A stretch of DNA of 21,505 nucleotides from assembly GCA_002687025.1 (NCBI GenBank), contig NYZG01000034.1:4979-26483 (forward strand). The letters run 5' to 3'. A program made the position numbers and the translations under genes. Under the pieces are notes generated by a model. The model searched no databases, was not told where the DNA came from, and saw only the letters and a program-made list of their open reading frames with translations. Below are positions 7,691 through 13,873 of the stretch, piece after piece (positions within the stretch are counted from its first letter, which is position 1; every line of letters begins with the position of its first letter). The DNA comes from Candidatus Poribacteria bacterium. GTDB lineage: Bacteria; Poribacteria; WGA-4E; GCA-2687025.

Positions 7691-8671
7691 ATGCCCAGAC
7701 CGCCGCGCTGCGCCACCTTCCTGTTCATGGCTGTCGGGATCACGACGCACGTCGTCGCCGGCAAACTGGATTCCGCCACCTACATCGCCTTCGAGTCGGA
7801 CAGGGGTGGGAACCGCGACATCTACGTAATGGACGCCGACGGCGACGACCCGGTCGCTATGACGAACCACCTTGGGGCAGACTTCCAGCCCGACTGGGCG
7901 CCGGACGGTGCGAAGATCGTCTTCGCCTCCGACAGGGACGGCCAATTCAGAGGCCATGTCCAGCTATACGTGGTGGACGTGCCGGGCGGCGACGTCGAGC
8001 GAATCACCGACGACATGAAGACCGAGGTCAACCCACGGTGGGCGCCCGACGGGAGAAGCATCGCCTTCCTAACGGCCTGGTGGGCGGGCGCCGAACCGCG
8101 ACGTGAGATTCAGCTTCTCGATTGGCGAACGCGAGAGCGACGCGTTCTACTGCGCGACGATGCCCTGGACGGTGACGGAATCTCATGGTCGCCCGACGGG
8201 CGCATGATCGCGTTCGGTTCGTGGCGAGAGCGGGGGAACCAGGAGATCTACCTGCTGGACGTTGCGGGAGGCGGCGTGCGGAGACTGACGAACCATCCCG
8301 CCTTCGATCTGGGTCCGGCGTTCTCGCCGGACGGGCGGCGCATTCTCTTCGTGTCTCTCAGAGACGGCGGAATCGCGACGATCCACGTCAGCGACATCCG
8401 GCGATGGGCTCCCGTCGCCTTGCCGGCGCTCGGGTGGCAGCCGGCGTGGTCGCCAAGCGGTGACCGCTTCCTGTTCTCGCACTGGGATCTGGCCAAACTC
8501 GACACCGACATCCATGTCGCGGATGCAAATGGCCGTCGCCACCGCAACCTGACGGACAGGTTCGGCGCTGACTCTCATACTGACTGGCTCGACCCGGCGT
8601 ACACGCGCGCGGTCTCCCCGGCCGGAAGGGCCGCGATCACGTGGGGTAGCCTCAAGAGCCCGGCCCGCTGA
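7691..8671 (+). CDS. Secreted TolB-like / PD40 beta-propeller protein
   Basis: This is a 326-residue protein with a signal peptide (about 1-24) followed by roughly six TolB/WD40-like (PD40) blades. The repeated strand W/F-[AS]-P-[DS]-G is visible near residues 69, 117, 166, 211 and 253, alternating with DIYVMD, QLYVVD, EIYLLD and DIHVAD strands. Such propellers are periplasmic or cell-surface binding platforms. TolB itself is part of the Tol-Pal complex, but this gene has no tol or pal neighbours, so a stand-alone binding protein is more likely. The start at 7691 is chosen because GGAG lies six bases upstream and the signal peptide begins there. An in-frame ATG at 7550 would place an Arg-rich, unlikely tail in front. 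The protein ends in a Trp-Gly-x-x-Lys tail (residues 318-322) beyond the propeller. Confidence 0.85.
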   Translation: MPRPPRCATFLFMAVGITTHVVAGKLDSATYIAFESDRGGNRDIYVMDADGDDPVAMTNHLGADFQPDWAPDGAKIVFASDRDGQFRGHVQLYVVDVPGGDVERITDDMKTEVNPRWAPDGRSIAFLTAWWAGAEPRREIQLLDWRTRERRVLLRDDALDGDGISWSPDGRMIAFGSWRERGNQEIYLLDVAGGGVRRLTNHPAFDLGPAFSPDGRRILFVSLRDGGIATIHVSDIRRWAPVALPALGWQPAWSPSGDRFLFSHWDLAKLDTDIHVADANGRRHRNLTDRFGADSHTDWLDPAYTRAVSPAGRAAITWGSLKSPAR

Positions 8672-8778
8672 CGCACGGTCGCAGACCGCCTGCCGAAGCC
8701 ATGCCACCACGGCCGCACGCACGGGCGCCGGCACGCGGGCGACATGCCCCGTCGCCGCTGTCGCGACGCCCGGCGCCG

Positions 8779-8784
8779 TATACT
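8779..8784 (+). promoter_or_regulatory. Candidate -10 element (TATACT) for the isochorismatase-family gene
   Basis: TATACT matches the sigma70 -10 consensus at five of six positions, in an otherwise very GC-rich gap. The -35 is poor (CTGTCG at 15 bases). It would give a leader of about 100 bases containing the hairpin at 8804-8846. Confidence 0.3.
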
Positions 8785-8803
8785 GAAGGGTCTCGTCGGG
8801 TTC

Positions 8804-8846
8804 GATTCGGCGTCGCGCGCCCGCAGACGGGCCGGGACGCCGAATC
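8804..8846 (+). other. Long hairpin in the leader of the isochorismatase-family gene
   Basis: A perfect 11-base inverted repeat, GATTCGGCGTC (8804-8814) and its complement (8836-8846), encloses a second stem GCCCG/CGGGC (8819-8823 and 8828-8832) closed by the tetraloop CAGA. Two more pairs can form between the stems beside a G-G mismatch and a bulged C. The structure lies about 130 bases after the propeller stop and 43 bases before the next ATG. No T-run follows, so it is not a classic intrinsic terminator. It could be a leader regulatory structure, an mRNA processing or stability element, or a DNA operator. Confidence 0.6.
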
Positions 8847-8889
8847 CAAGGAGAGCCCGGCACACATAAGGTATAGGGAGCTTCTCGAT

Positions 8890-9636
8890 ATGCACCGTAT
8901 TGCGTGCGTTTCCGCCGTGGCGTTGCTCGTGGCGTTCGGCCACGTGGCCCACGCCCAACTGCCCGACCCGGGGATGGAAGTGGTCCCCGGTCGCACGGCC
9001 CTGCTCATCACCGACCCACAGAACGACTTCCTGAGCCCCGACGGCGTAACGTGGGGCGTTGTCGGCGAGAGCGTGACCGAGAACCACACCGTCGAACACA
9101 TCGGGATGCTGTTCGAAACCGCGGAAGCCGCGGGCGTGCCGACCTTCATATCTCCCCACTACTACTACCCGTCCGACCACGGTTGGCACTTCGAGGGCGC
9201 TCTCGAGAAGCTCATGCACGCCATCGGCATGTTCAACCGGACGGGCCCGTTGGATCTCGAAGGATTCGCCGGGTCTGGCGCCGACTGGCTCGATGAATAC
9301 AAGGAGTACATCGAGCACGACGACACCGTCGTAGTCAGCCCGCACAAGGTGTACGGCCCCGAGACGAACGACCTCGTCCTACAGCTCCGCAAACGGGGCG
9401 TCGACAAGGTGATCCTCGGTGGAATGTCCGCGAATCTGTGCGTCGAGGCGCACATGCGGGAGCTCATGGAGCAGGGGTTCGAGGTCGCCGTTGTCAAAGA
9501 CGCGACGGCCGCGGCCAAGGTCCCTGACGGGAACGGCTACGCCGCGGCCCTGACGAACTTCCGGTTCATCGCGAATGCGGTCTGGACGACCGAGGAAGCC
9601 GTCGCGCACGTGGAGGCTGCCCACGCCGCGGACTGA
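8890..9636 (+). CDS. Exported isochorismatase-family cysteine hydrolase
   Basis: This is a 248-residue cysteine hydrolase of the isochorismatase/nicotinamidase superfamily. The expected triad is present: Asp42 in ITDPQNDF, Lys153 in VVSPHKVYG and Cys184 in GGMSANLCVEAH, with the preceding small residues that form the oxyanion cis-peptide region. Relatives hydrolyse amides (nicotinamidase, N-carbamoylsarcosine amidohydrolase) or vinyl ethers. Unusually, the protein starts with a clear signal peptide (MHRIACVSAVALLVAFGHVA, cleavage likely after HAHA-type residues near 22), predicting a periplasmic enzyme. The ATG at 8890 is preferred over upstream in-frame ATGs such as 8701 because GGGAG ends nine bases before it and the signal peptide starts there. 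A strong hairpin follows the stop. The substrate cannot be assigned. Confidence 0.88.
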   Translation: MHRIACVSAVALLVAFGHVAHAQLPDPGMEVVPGRTALLITDPQNDFLSPDGVTWGVVGESVTENHTVEHIGMLFETAEAAGVPTFISPHYYYPSDHGWHFEGALEKLMHAIGMFNRTGPLDLEGFAGSGADWLDEYKEYIEHDDTVVVSPHKVYGPETNDLVLQLRKRGVDKVILGGMSANLCVEAHMRELMEQGFEVAVVKDATAAAKVPDGNGYAAALTNFRFIANAVWTTEEAVAHVEAAHAAD

Positions 9637-9660
9637 CCCACCCCCTCGTCTCAACACCAT

Positions 9661-9690
9661 CGGTCGGGCGCGGCTCGCCGCGCCCGGCTG
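9661..9690 (+). terminator. 13-base-pair hairpin after the isochorismatase-family gene
   Basis: Starting 24 bases after the stop codon, an uninterrupted 13-pair stem (two G-T wobbles) runs 9661-9673 with 9678-9690. The core GGGCGCGG/CCGCGCCC is closed by the tetraloop CTCG. There is no T-tract, so it may block 3' exonucleases or act with Rho rather than terminate alone. Confidence 0.55.
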
Positions 9691-9770
9691 CGCCCGCCCA
9701 AGGGGCGTCGCCGGTCGTCTACAGCCACACGCCAGCGCGTGACACAGCCGCCGCCTGGGGCCGGAGCCGC

Positions 9771-9823
9771 CCTGTACGCCAGAAGCTGCCGGTTGTACAG
9801 GACGGGGCCGGCATGGTATACAT
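9771..9823 (+). promoter_or_regulatory. Promoter-like elements overlapped by an inverted repeat
   Basis: A perfect 7-base inverted repeat, CCTGTAC (9771-9777) and GTACAGG (9795-9801), has arms 24 bases apart start to start. Its right arm overlaps a possible -35 (TTGTAC, 9793-9798). Eighteen bases further on lies TATACA (9817-9822), preceded by a TG extension (9814-9815). The start codon of the putative lipoprotein is at 9890. The geometry fits a repressor site covering the -35, but each element is short. Confidence 0.35.
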
Positions 9824-9889
9824 GTCGCGGGTTGCGGCATCCTGGCCGGAGCCGGCGCACACGGTGTGACGAGAATCGGAGGGGGTCAG

Positions 9890-10186
9890 ATGCGCGCGCG
9901 TTGGGCGGCGGTGTTTGGAGCGGCGGTCTGTACTGTATGCATCGCCTCGGGGTGCGGCGTAGGGCTTACGGGACGCCCCCTTCGCATGGCGTCGATGCCG
10001 ACGGCCCCACGCGTCCTCGGCGTCGTCCTGTCCACGTCGACACCCGTGACGCGCCACGTGACGCCACACGCCCGTTCGCAGGACCACGTACGGATTCGGA
10101 TGGCGACCGACGACGGCGCCATGTGGTCCCGCCGGCCCCGCCGCTACCTCGACCATCGGTCAATGCTCGCGCGCCGAGAGTGGTGA
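9890..10186 (+). CDS. Small putative lipoprotein, unknown function
   Basis: I do not recognise this 98-residue product. The first 22 residues look like a lipoprotein signal: Met-Arg-Ala-Arg, a hydrophobic core, then IASGC with Cys22 as the candidate lipidated residue. The lipobox is imperfect because Ala replaces the usual Leu at -3. The rest is Arg/Thr/Pro-rich with no domain I can name. A gene is supported by a very good ribosome site (GGAGGGGG four bases before the ATG), a promoter-like upstream region, and a stop codon that directly abuts the hairpin at 10187. The C-terminal half has the composition of random GC-rich sequence, so the true product may be truncated or the ORF partly spurious. 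Confidence 0.45.
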   Translation: MRARWAAVFGAAVCTVCIASGCGVGLTGRPLRMASMPTAPRVLGVVLSTSTPVTRHVTPHARSQDHVRIRMATDDGAMWSRRPRRYLDHRSMLARREW

Positions 10187-10207
10187 GGGACAGGCTCATT
10201 CTGTCCC
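10187..10207. terminator. Bidirectional hairpin in a convergent junction
   Basis: A perfect 7-base stem, GGGACAG (10187-10193) with CTGTCCC (10201-10207), has a 7-base loop. It starts immediately after the TGA of the small lipoprotein gene, and the complementary stop of the minus-strand deaminase (10196-10198) sits in the loop. It could mark the 3' end of both transcripts. No T-run is present. Confidence 0.5.
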
Positions 10208-11155
10208 GTCGATCGGCACGCGTAGCGTCGGCTGAAACCGCGCGTCCAGCGCGTTGCGCCGTAGGACATCCAGTTCTTCCGCGGTGAAACCGAACTCCTC
10301 GACCAGCAGCCGGTACTCCGAGTTCATCGAGCACATGAAGGCCCCCGGGTCGTCGGTGTTCACCCCCACGTTCAGACCCATGTCGAACGCGCGTCGAATG
10401 GGGTGGTCGGACATGCGCTCGACCGAGCCGGTCGCCACGTTGGATGACGGGCACATCTCGATGTGGATCTGCTCGTCGCGGAATCGCCGCACGAGCGCTT
10501 TATCCTTCAGGATCGCCACGCCGTGCCCGATGCGGCTCGGGTAGCCGTATTCCAGCGCGTCCCACACCGACTCGGGGCCGCACCACTCGCCCGCGTGGAT
10601 CTCGATCGGCACGCCGGCGTCGTGCGCCAGACGCATTGCGCGCGTGTGTGGCTCGATCGGAAGCCCTTGCTCAGCGCCCGCGATCGCAATGCCGACGACC
10701 AACCCCGCGCCGTGCAACGCGACCGCAGTCTCGACCTTTGCCTCTCTGCGCCCCGGATCCCCGCCTCGGCCCATCTGCATTACGAATTCGATCTGTGTCT
10801 CCCCGCGCTCGCGCTCCCGCACGCGGTCGACGTACTTCCGCATCTGCCCGACGACATCGTCGCCGCGGGGGATGCTCGTGAACACCTCCGCGTACTGTAC
10901 GTTCTGCGACCGCAGCCGGTCGACGTGTGCGCGCAGTACGGGCACGAACGGATCAAGGTCCACGCTGCCCACATCCGCGACCTCGAACCACGCCAGGAAG
11001 GCGTCGAAGTCTCGCACCGGCAGCGCGGCCTCCAGCTCCTCGGGCGACACTGGGAACGTCTCACCGGCTGCCTGCAGAGCGCGCAGCATGGGAGCATCGA
11101 CGATGCCGTCGTAGTGGCAGTGCAACTCGACCTTGGTTAGCGATGCTATGTCCAT
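10196..11155 (-). CDS. Adenosine deaminase-family metal-dependent deaminase
   Basis: This is a 319-residue TIM-barrel hydrolase of the adenosine/adenine deaminase family. Visible active-site elements are His12-x-His14 in ELHCHYDG, the HAGE motif with His187 and Glu190, His211 in RIGHG, the CPSSNVATG loop (235-243) and Asp268-Asp269 in NTDDPGAF. Zinc ligands and catalytic residues are complete. Two positions differ from canonical adenosine deaminases: HCHYDG instead of HxHLDG, and GIAIAGAE (155-162) where GxDLAGxE is usual. Adenosine is therefore likely but not certain as substrate; adenine or aminodeoxyfutalosine deaminase are alternatives. The start at 11155 has GGAGG nine bases upstream and places the HxH correctly near the N-terminus. 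Upstream in-frame extension to 11425 is Arg-rich and runs into the CE15 gene. It follows CE15 by 56 bases and could share its transcript. Confidence 0.9.
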   Translation of the reverse strand: MDIASLTKVELHCHYDGIVDAPMLRALQAAGETFPVSPEELEAALPVRDFDAFLAWFEVADVGSVDLDPFVPVLRAHVDRLRSQNVQYAEVFTSIPRGDDVVGQMRKYVDRVRERERGETQIEFVMQMGRGGDPGRREAKVETAVALHGAGLVVGIAIAGAEQGLPIEPHTRAMRLAHDAGVPIEIHAGEWCGPESVWDALEYGYPSRIGHGVAILKDKALVRRFRDEQIHIEMCPSSNVATGSVERMSDHPIRRAFDMGLNVGVNTDDPGAFMCSMNSEYRLLVEEFGFTAEELDVLRRNALDARFQPTLRVPIDGTE

Positions 11156-11211
11156 GTCGAGTGTCCTCCGGCGGCGCGAGCGTTCCGGCGCGTCTCGACG
11201 GCGTGATGGGG

Positions 11212-12486
11212 CTATCGCATGTGCTTGTCGGCGAAGTCCAGATAACGCTCCCAGTCGTAGTCTGTCACGTCGTGCCCGCCGGCCCGCACGTGGTAGCCGA
11301 TCCGGCTCGTGACCGGTTGCTCGACATCGGGCATCTCGTCGGCGTCCATTCCGTCGGTCCCGAGGAGTCGGTACACCGAGTCGGCCCCCAGCGCGCCGAG
11401 GAATTCGCCGCGTGGGTCGGCCCACTGGTCTTCCGCGGCGCTCGCCACATACACCGGGCGCGGCGCCATCAGCGCGATGAGCATGTGCTGATCCACGGGC
11501 AGATCGTCTTCGGCGTTGTTGTAGTGGCGGTGGTTGCGGCAGAACCAGTGCGGGAAGCTCGTGTTGATGCGGCCGACCGTCTCACCGAAGCGCCGACGCG
11601 CCAACGCCGCCCCCCCACAGCCCGAGTCGTTCGAGATGACGAGCGCGAATCTCTCATCCTGAGCGCCCGCCCACAGCGATGTCTTGCCGAGACGCGAGTG
11701 TCCCATCACCGCGACGCGCGTTGCGTCGATGGCGTCGTCCTGCTCGAAGTAGTCCAGCGCGCGGCTGAGACCCCACGACCATGCCCCGATCGTGCCCCAT
11801 TCCCCCGCCGCTGGGGCTGTCTGTCCCGGCTCGTAGAACAGAGGGTGGACCCCGTTCTCGAAGCCGTCATCGTAGTCGGGGTCGAGGTCACCGCAGTAGA
11901 TCGTCGCGAGCGCGTAGCCGCGGTCCACGATCGTCTCGACGGCCCATCGGCTGGCGCTCTTGCCGCGCGATTCCTCGGTCGCGCGGTTGTCGACCACGCC
12001 CGCGGCCGAGGCGGGACGCATCCACCCGGTGTTCATGGCCACGGCCTCATCATCGGTCACCGTGTGATTGCCGCTGAAGTTCAGGCCGAGGAACGCGGGC
12101 GCTGCGCCTTCAACATCGTTCGGACGGAAGATGAGCATGCTCATCCGCGGGCCGGACGTGTCCGCGGTGAAGTACGCCGTCACTTCCGTCCGTGTGGCCT
12201 TCCCGCCCAGGGCCGCCTCGTCGCGCGACATCTCCTCGAACGTGACGTCGAGCGTTCTGTCCGGCGTCCTGCCGTAGACGTGCTCCTCGAACAGTCGCAG
12301 CACCTCAGGCCGACGGCGTTCCCGCCACATCTCGGGAGTCGTCACATGGGAGCCATCCACGGTCACGAGCGGGTCCGGGAGCGTGTATTCCGGCACTTTG
12401 GACTCGTCGTAGTTGGCCTCCTGGGGCGCGGCGTGCGCGCACGCGCCCGAGAGGATCATCAGCAGTGCCGCACGGGGCGAGATCAT
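11212..12486 (-). CDS. Carbohydrate esterase family 15 (glucuronoyl esterase-like), exported
   Basis: This is a 424-residue alpha/beta-hydrolase of the CE15 type. Family members cleave ester bonds between lignin alcohols and 4-O-methylglucuronic acid on xylan, freeing hemicellulose. The nucleophile is Ser264 in GHSRLGK, the CE15 form of the GxSxxGK elbow. The family stretch NDSGCGGAALARRRFGETV (286-304) follows, with Glu302 as one possible catalytic acid and the Glu352-Asp353 region as the other. The catalytic His is likely His405 in RAGGHD. The N-terminus is a signal peptide with a probable cut after AHA near residue 19. An alternative lipoprotein reading (Cys16) lacks a proper lipobox. AGGA seven bases before the ATG supports the start. 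The next gene downstream is a nucleoside deaminase, so no local glycoside cluster is evident. Confidence 0.88.
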   Translation of the reverse strand: MISPRAALLMILSGACAHAAPQEANYDESKVPEYTLPDPLVTVDGSHVTTPEMWRERRRPEVLRLFEEHVYGRTPDRTLDVTFEEMSRDEAALGGKATRTEVTAYFTADTSGPRMSMLIFRPNDVEGAAPAFLGLNFSGNHTVTDDEAVAMNTGWMRPASAAGVVDNRATEESRGKSASRWAVETIVDRGYALATIYCGDLDPDYDDGFENGVHPLFYEPGQTAPAAGEWGTIGAWSWGLSRALDYFEQDDAIDATRVAVMGHSRLGKTSLWAGAQDERFALVISNDSGCGGAALARRRFGETVGRINTSFPHWFCRNHRHYNNAEDDLPVDQHMLIALMAPRPVYVASAAEDQWADPRGEFLGALGADSVYRLLGTDGMDADEMPDVEQPVTSRIGYHVRAGGHDVTDYDWERYLDFADKHMR

Positions 12487-12856
12487 GGTCGGGTCCTTTC
12501 AGGATCGGCGTCGCCGCGCGGCCTCGCGCGCAGGGCGCGAGACCAGCCTGTAGCGGCCCTTACGGCATGCAACATGCGCGGCGGAGTACCGCTCACCACC
12601 TTCCACCGAGAACCGCACGCCCGTCATTCTGCGTGACGCGCGCCGGGCGGCGCAATTCCGAACACGCATGGAGACCGCGATCGTCGCCGACTCTAATGGA
12701 TGTAGCGCGAGGCTGCCAGAGCGGCGTGCATTCCGTGTGGACCAAGGGTGTCCATGGTGGATGTACCCGCCACCGCAATGAGCAAGCCGTGATAATGGTC
12801 TGTCGACGACATTATGTCCTGGTTGGGGGAGGCCGCAATCCGGGGAGGCCCGGGCG
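12487..12856. other. Divergent intergenic region
   Basis: I see no convincing gene here. It holds the presumed leader of the CE15 gene, including a 7-pair hairpin CTCGCGC/GCGCGAG (12523-12529 and 12535-12541, five-base loop). Nearer the right side are two adjacent 5-pair hairpins, TGGAC/GTCCA (12738-12754) and GGTGG/CCACC (12756-12774). TCTAAT (12692-12697) and GATAAT (12791-12796) resemble plus-strand -10 elements, but neither has a recognisable -35. No tRNA or other structured RNA family was recognised. Confidence 0.4.
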
Positions 12857-13091
12857 GAGTCGCTGCTGGCGATCCTGCTGCTCATCGGTGTAGGCTTCGT
12901 GTGCGCCCGCTTCTATCTGATCTCGCATCGCGGCCTGACGCCCTACCCGCGCAGCGGGCCCGGGCCCAATGCGGAGCTCGACGGCGCGCTCGAGTACGTA
13001 GGGCCCTTTCAACGCGCGGCTCGCCCCGGCCCGTGCGCGGCGATCGCCGTATCAGCTCAGCGCCGACATCGACGAGGAGGCCGCCGGTTGA
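12857..13091 (+). pseudogene. Possible small membrane protein, frame-disrupted, upstream of DUF481
   Basis: From 12857 one frame encodes a hydrophobic helix (ESLLAILLLIGVGFVCARFY) and then a soluble stretch ending in LEYVGPF near 13010. The frame one base further on continues plausibly from 13002, ending in PYQLSADIDEEAAG with a TGA at 13089-13091. That TGA overlaps the TTG start of the DUF481 gene (TTGA), typical of translational coupling. Joining the two needs a single-base correction inside the run GGGCCCTTTC (13001-13010). No start codon is visible in the helix frame. The nearest ATG (12814) is in a third frame, so a second indel or an unusual start must be assumed. It may be a broken or mis-sequenced gene of about 80-90 residues, or chance open frames in GC-rich DNA. 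Confidence 0.35.
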
Positions 13092-13861
13092 CGACAACCC
13101 GCACAACCGTGAGCGCGCTGTTATGTCTGCTCTGGGCTGCTGCCGCCCATGGCCAAATAGTGAACGTGTTGCCAGCGGCGCAATCGACGGCTGACGGATG
13201 GAGCGGCTCGCTGGAGGGAGCGGCCGATGTGCGCGCGGGGAATACGGAATTCACCAAGGCCAGGCTGACCGGAGCAATTGCCCGCCGCACGGAGTCGTCG
13301 CTTTGGCTGGGCATCGCGCGCGGTGAACGGGGTTCGAGATCGGACGACCGCTTCATCGCGCGGGCGTTCGGGCATCTGCGGTACAGGCAGGCGATCAGAC
13401 GGCCGATCGCGGTCGAGGGGTTTCTGCAAGTTGAGGCCGACGAGTTCCGCCGCCTCTCCCTGCGCGCTCTCGCTGGCGGCGGCCTGCGGTGCGAATGTCC
13501 TGTGGGCTCGCGGCTGTCGACGGCCTTCGGCGTCGCTCTCATGGCGGAAGAGGAGCGGCTGCGCGTTGGCGACGCCGCAGATTCGGGCCGGCGTCAGGCC
13601 TCCGCGCGGGTCAGCAGTTACGTGTCCGCCGAATGGGCGTCCGACGGCCCGGCCGCCGTGACCCACACCAGCTTCGCACAACCCCGACTGACCGACCTGC
13701 GTGACATCCGCATTCTGAGCGAAACCACCCTCGACATGCGCGTTATCGAGCGTGTATCCATTCCCGTCGCCCTGCTTGTCCTCTACGACGGCCGACCGCC
13801 GGAGGATGTGGAGGAGCTGGATGTCTCGCTGACCGTATCGGTGCGCGTGCGCTTCGAATAG
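13088..13861 (+). CDS. DUF481-like outer-membrane protein (TTG start)
   Basis: This is a 257-residue predicted outer-membrane beta-barrel of the DUF481 (YdiY-like) type. After a signal peptide (MTTTRTTVSALLCLLWAAAA, cut near 20-22) comes the typical opening GWSGSLEGAADVRAGNTE (37-54). Alternating amphipathic strands follow, and the chain ends in VSVRVRFE with a near-terminal Phe. The function of the family is poorly known; YdiY is salt- or acid-responsive. TTG at 13088 is chosen because GAGGAGG ends seven bases upstream and the signal peptide starts exactly there. The frame stays open far upstream (a GTG at 12899 exists), but that extension would put an Arg-rich segment before the signal peptide. 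The stop is followed at once by the ribosome site of the TAXI gene, so the two are an operon. Confidence 0.75.
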   Translation: MTTTRTTVSALLCLLWAAAAHGQIVNVLPAAQSTADGWSGSLEGAADVRAGNTEFTKARLTGAIARRTESSLWLGIARGERGSRSDDRFIARAFGHLRYRQAIRRPIAVEGFLQVEADEFRRLSLRALAGGGLRCECPVGSRLSTAFGVALMAEEERLRVGDAADSGRRQASARVSSYVSAEWASDGPAAVTHTSFAQPRLTDLRDIRILSETTLDMRVIERVSIPVALLVLYDGRPPEDVEELDVSLTVSVRVRFE

Positions 13862-13873
13862 GAGGAACTCGCC

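Noticed and set aside
8797..8814. GGTTCGATTC, resembling a tRNA T-loop.
   Set aside because: No matching T-stem, anticodon arm or acceptor could be formed. The bases are better explained as the left arm of the 8804-8846 hairpin.
12899..13087. Upstream GTG start giving a 320-residue DUF481 protein.
   Set aside because: The extra 63 residues are Arg-rich and precede a clear signal peptide. The TTG at 13088 has a perfect ribosome site.
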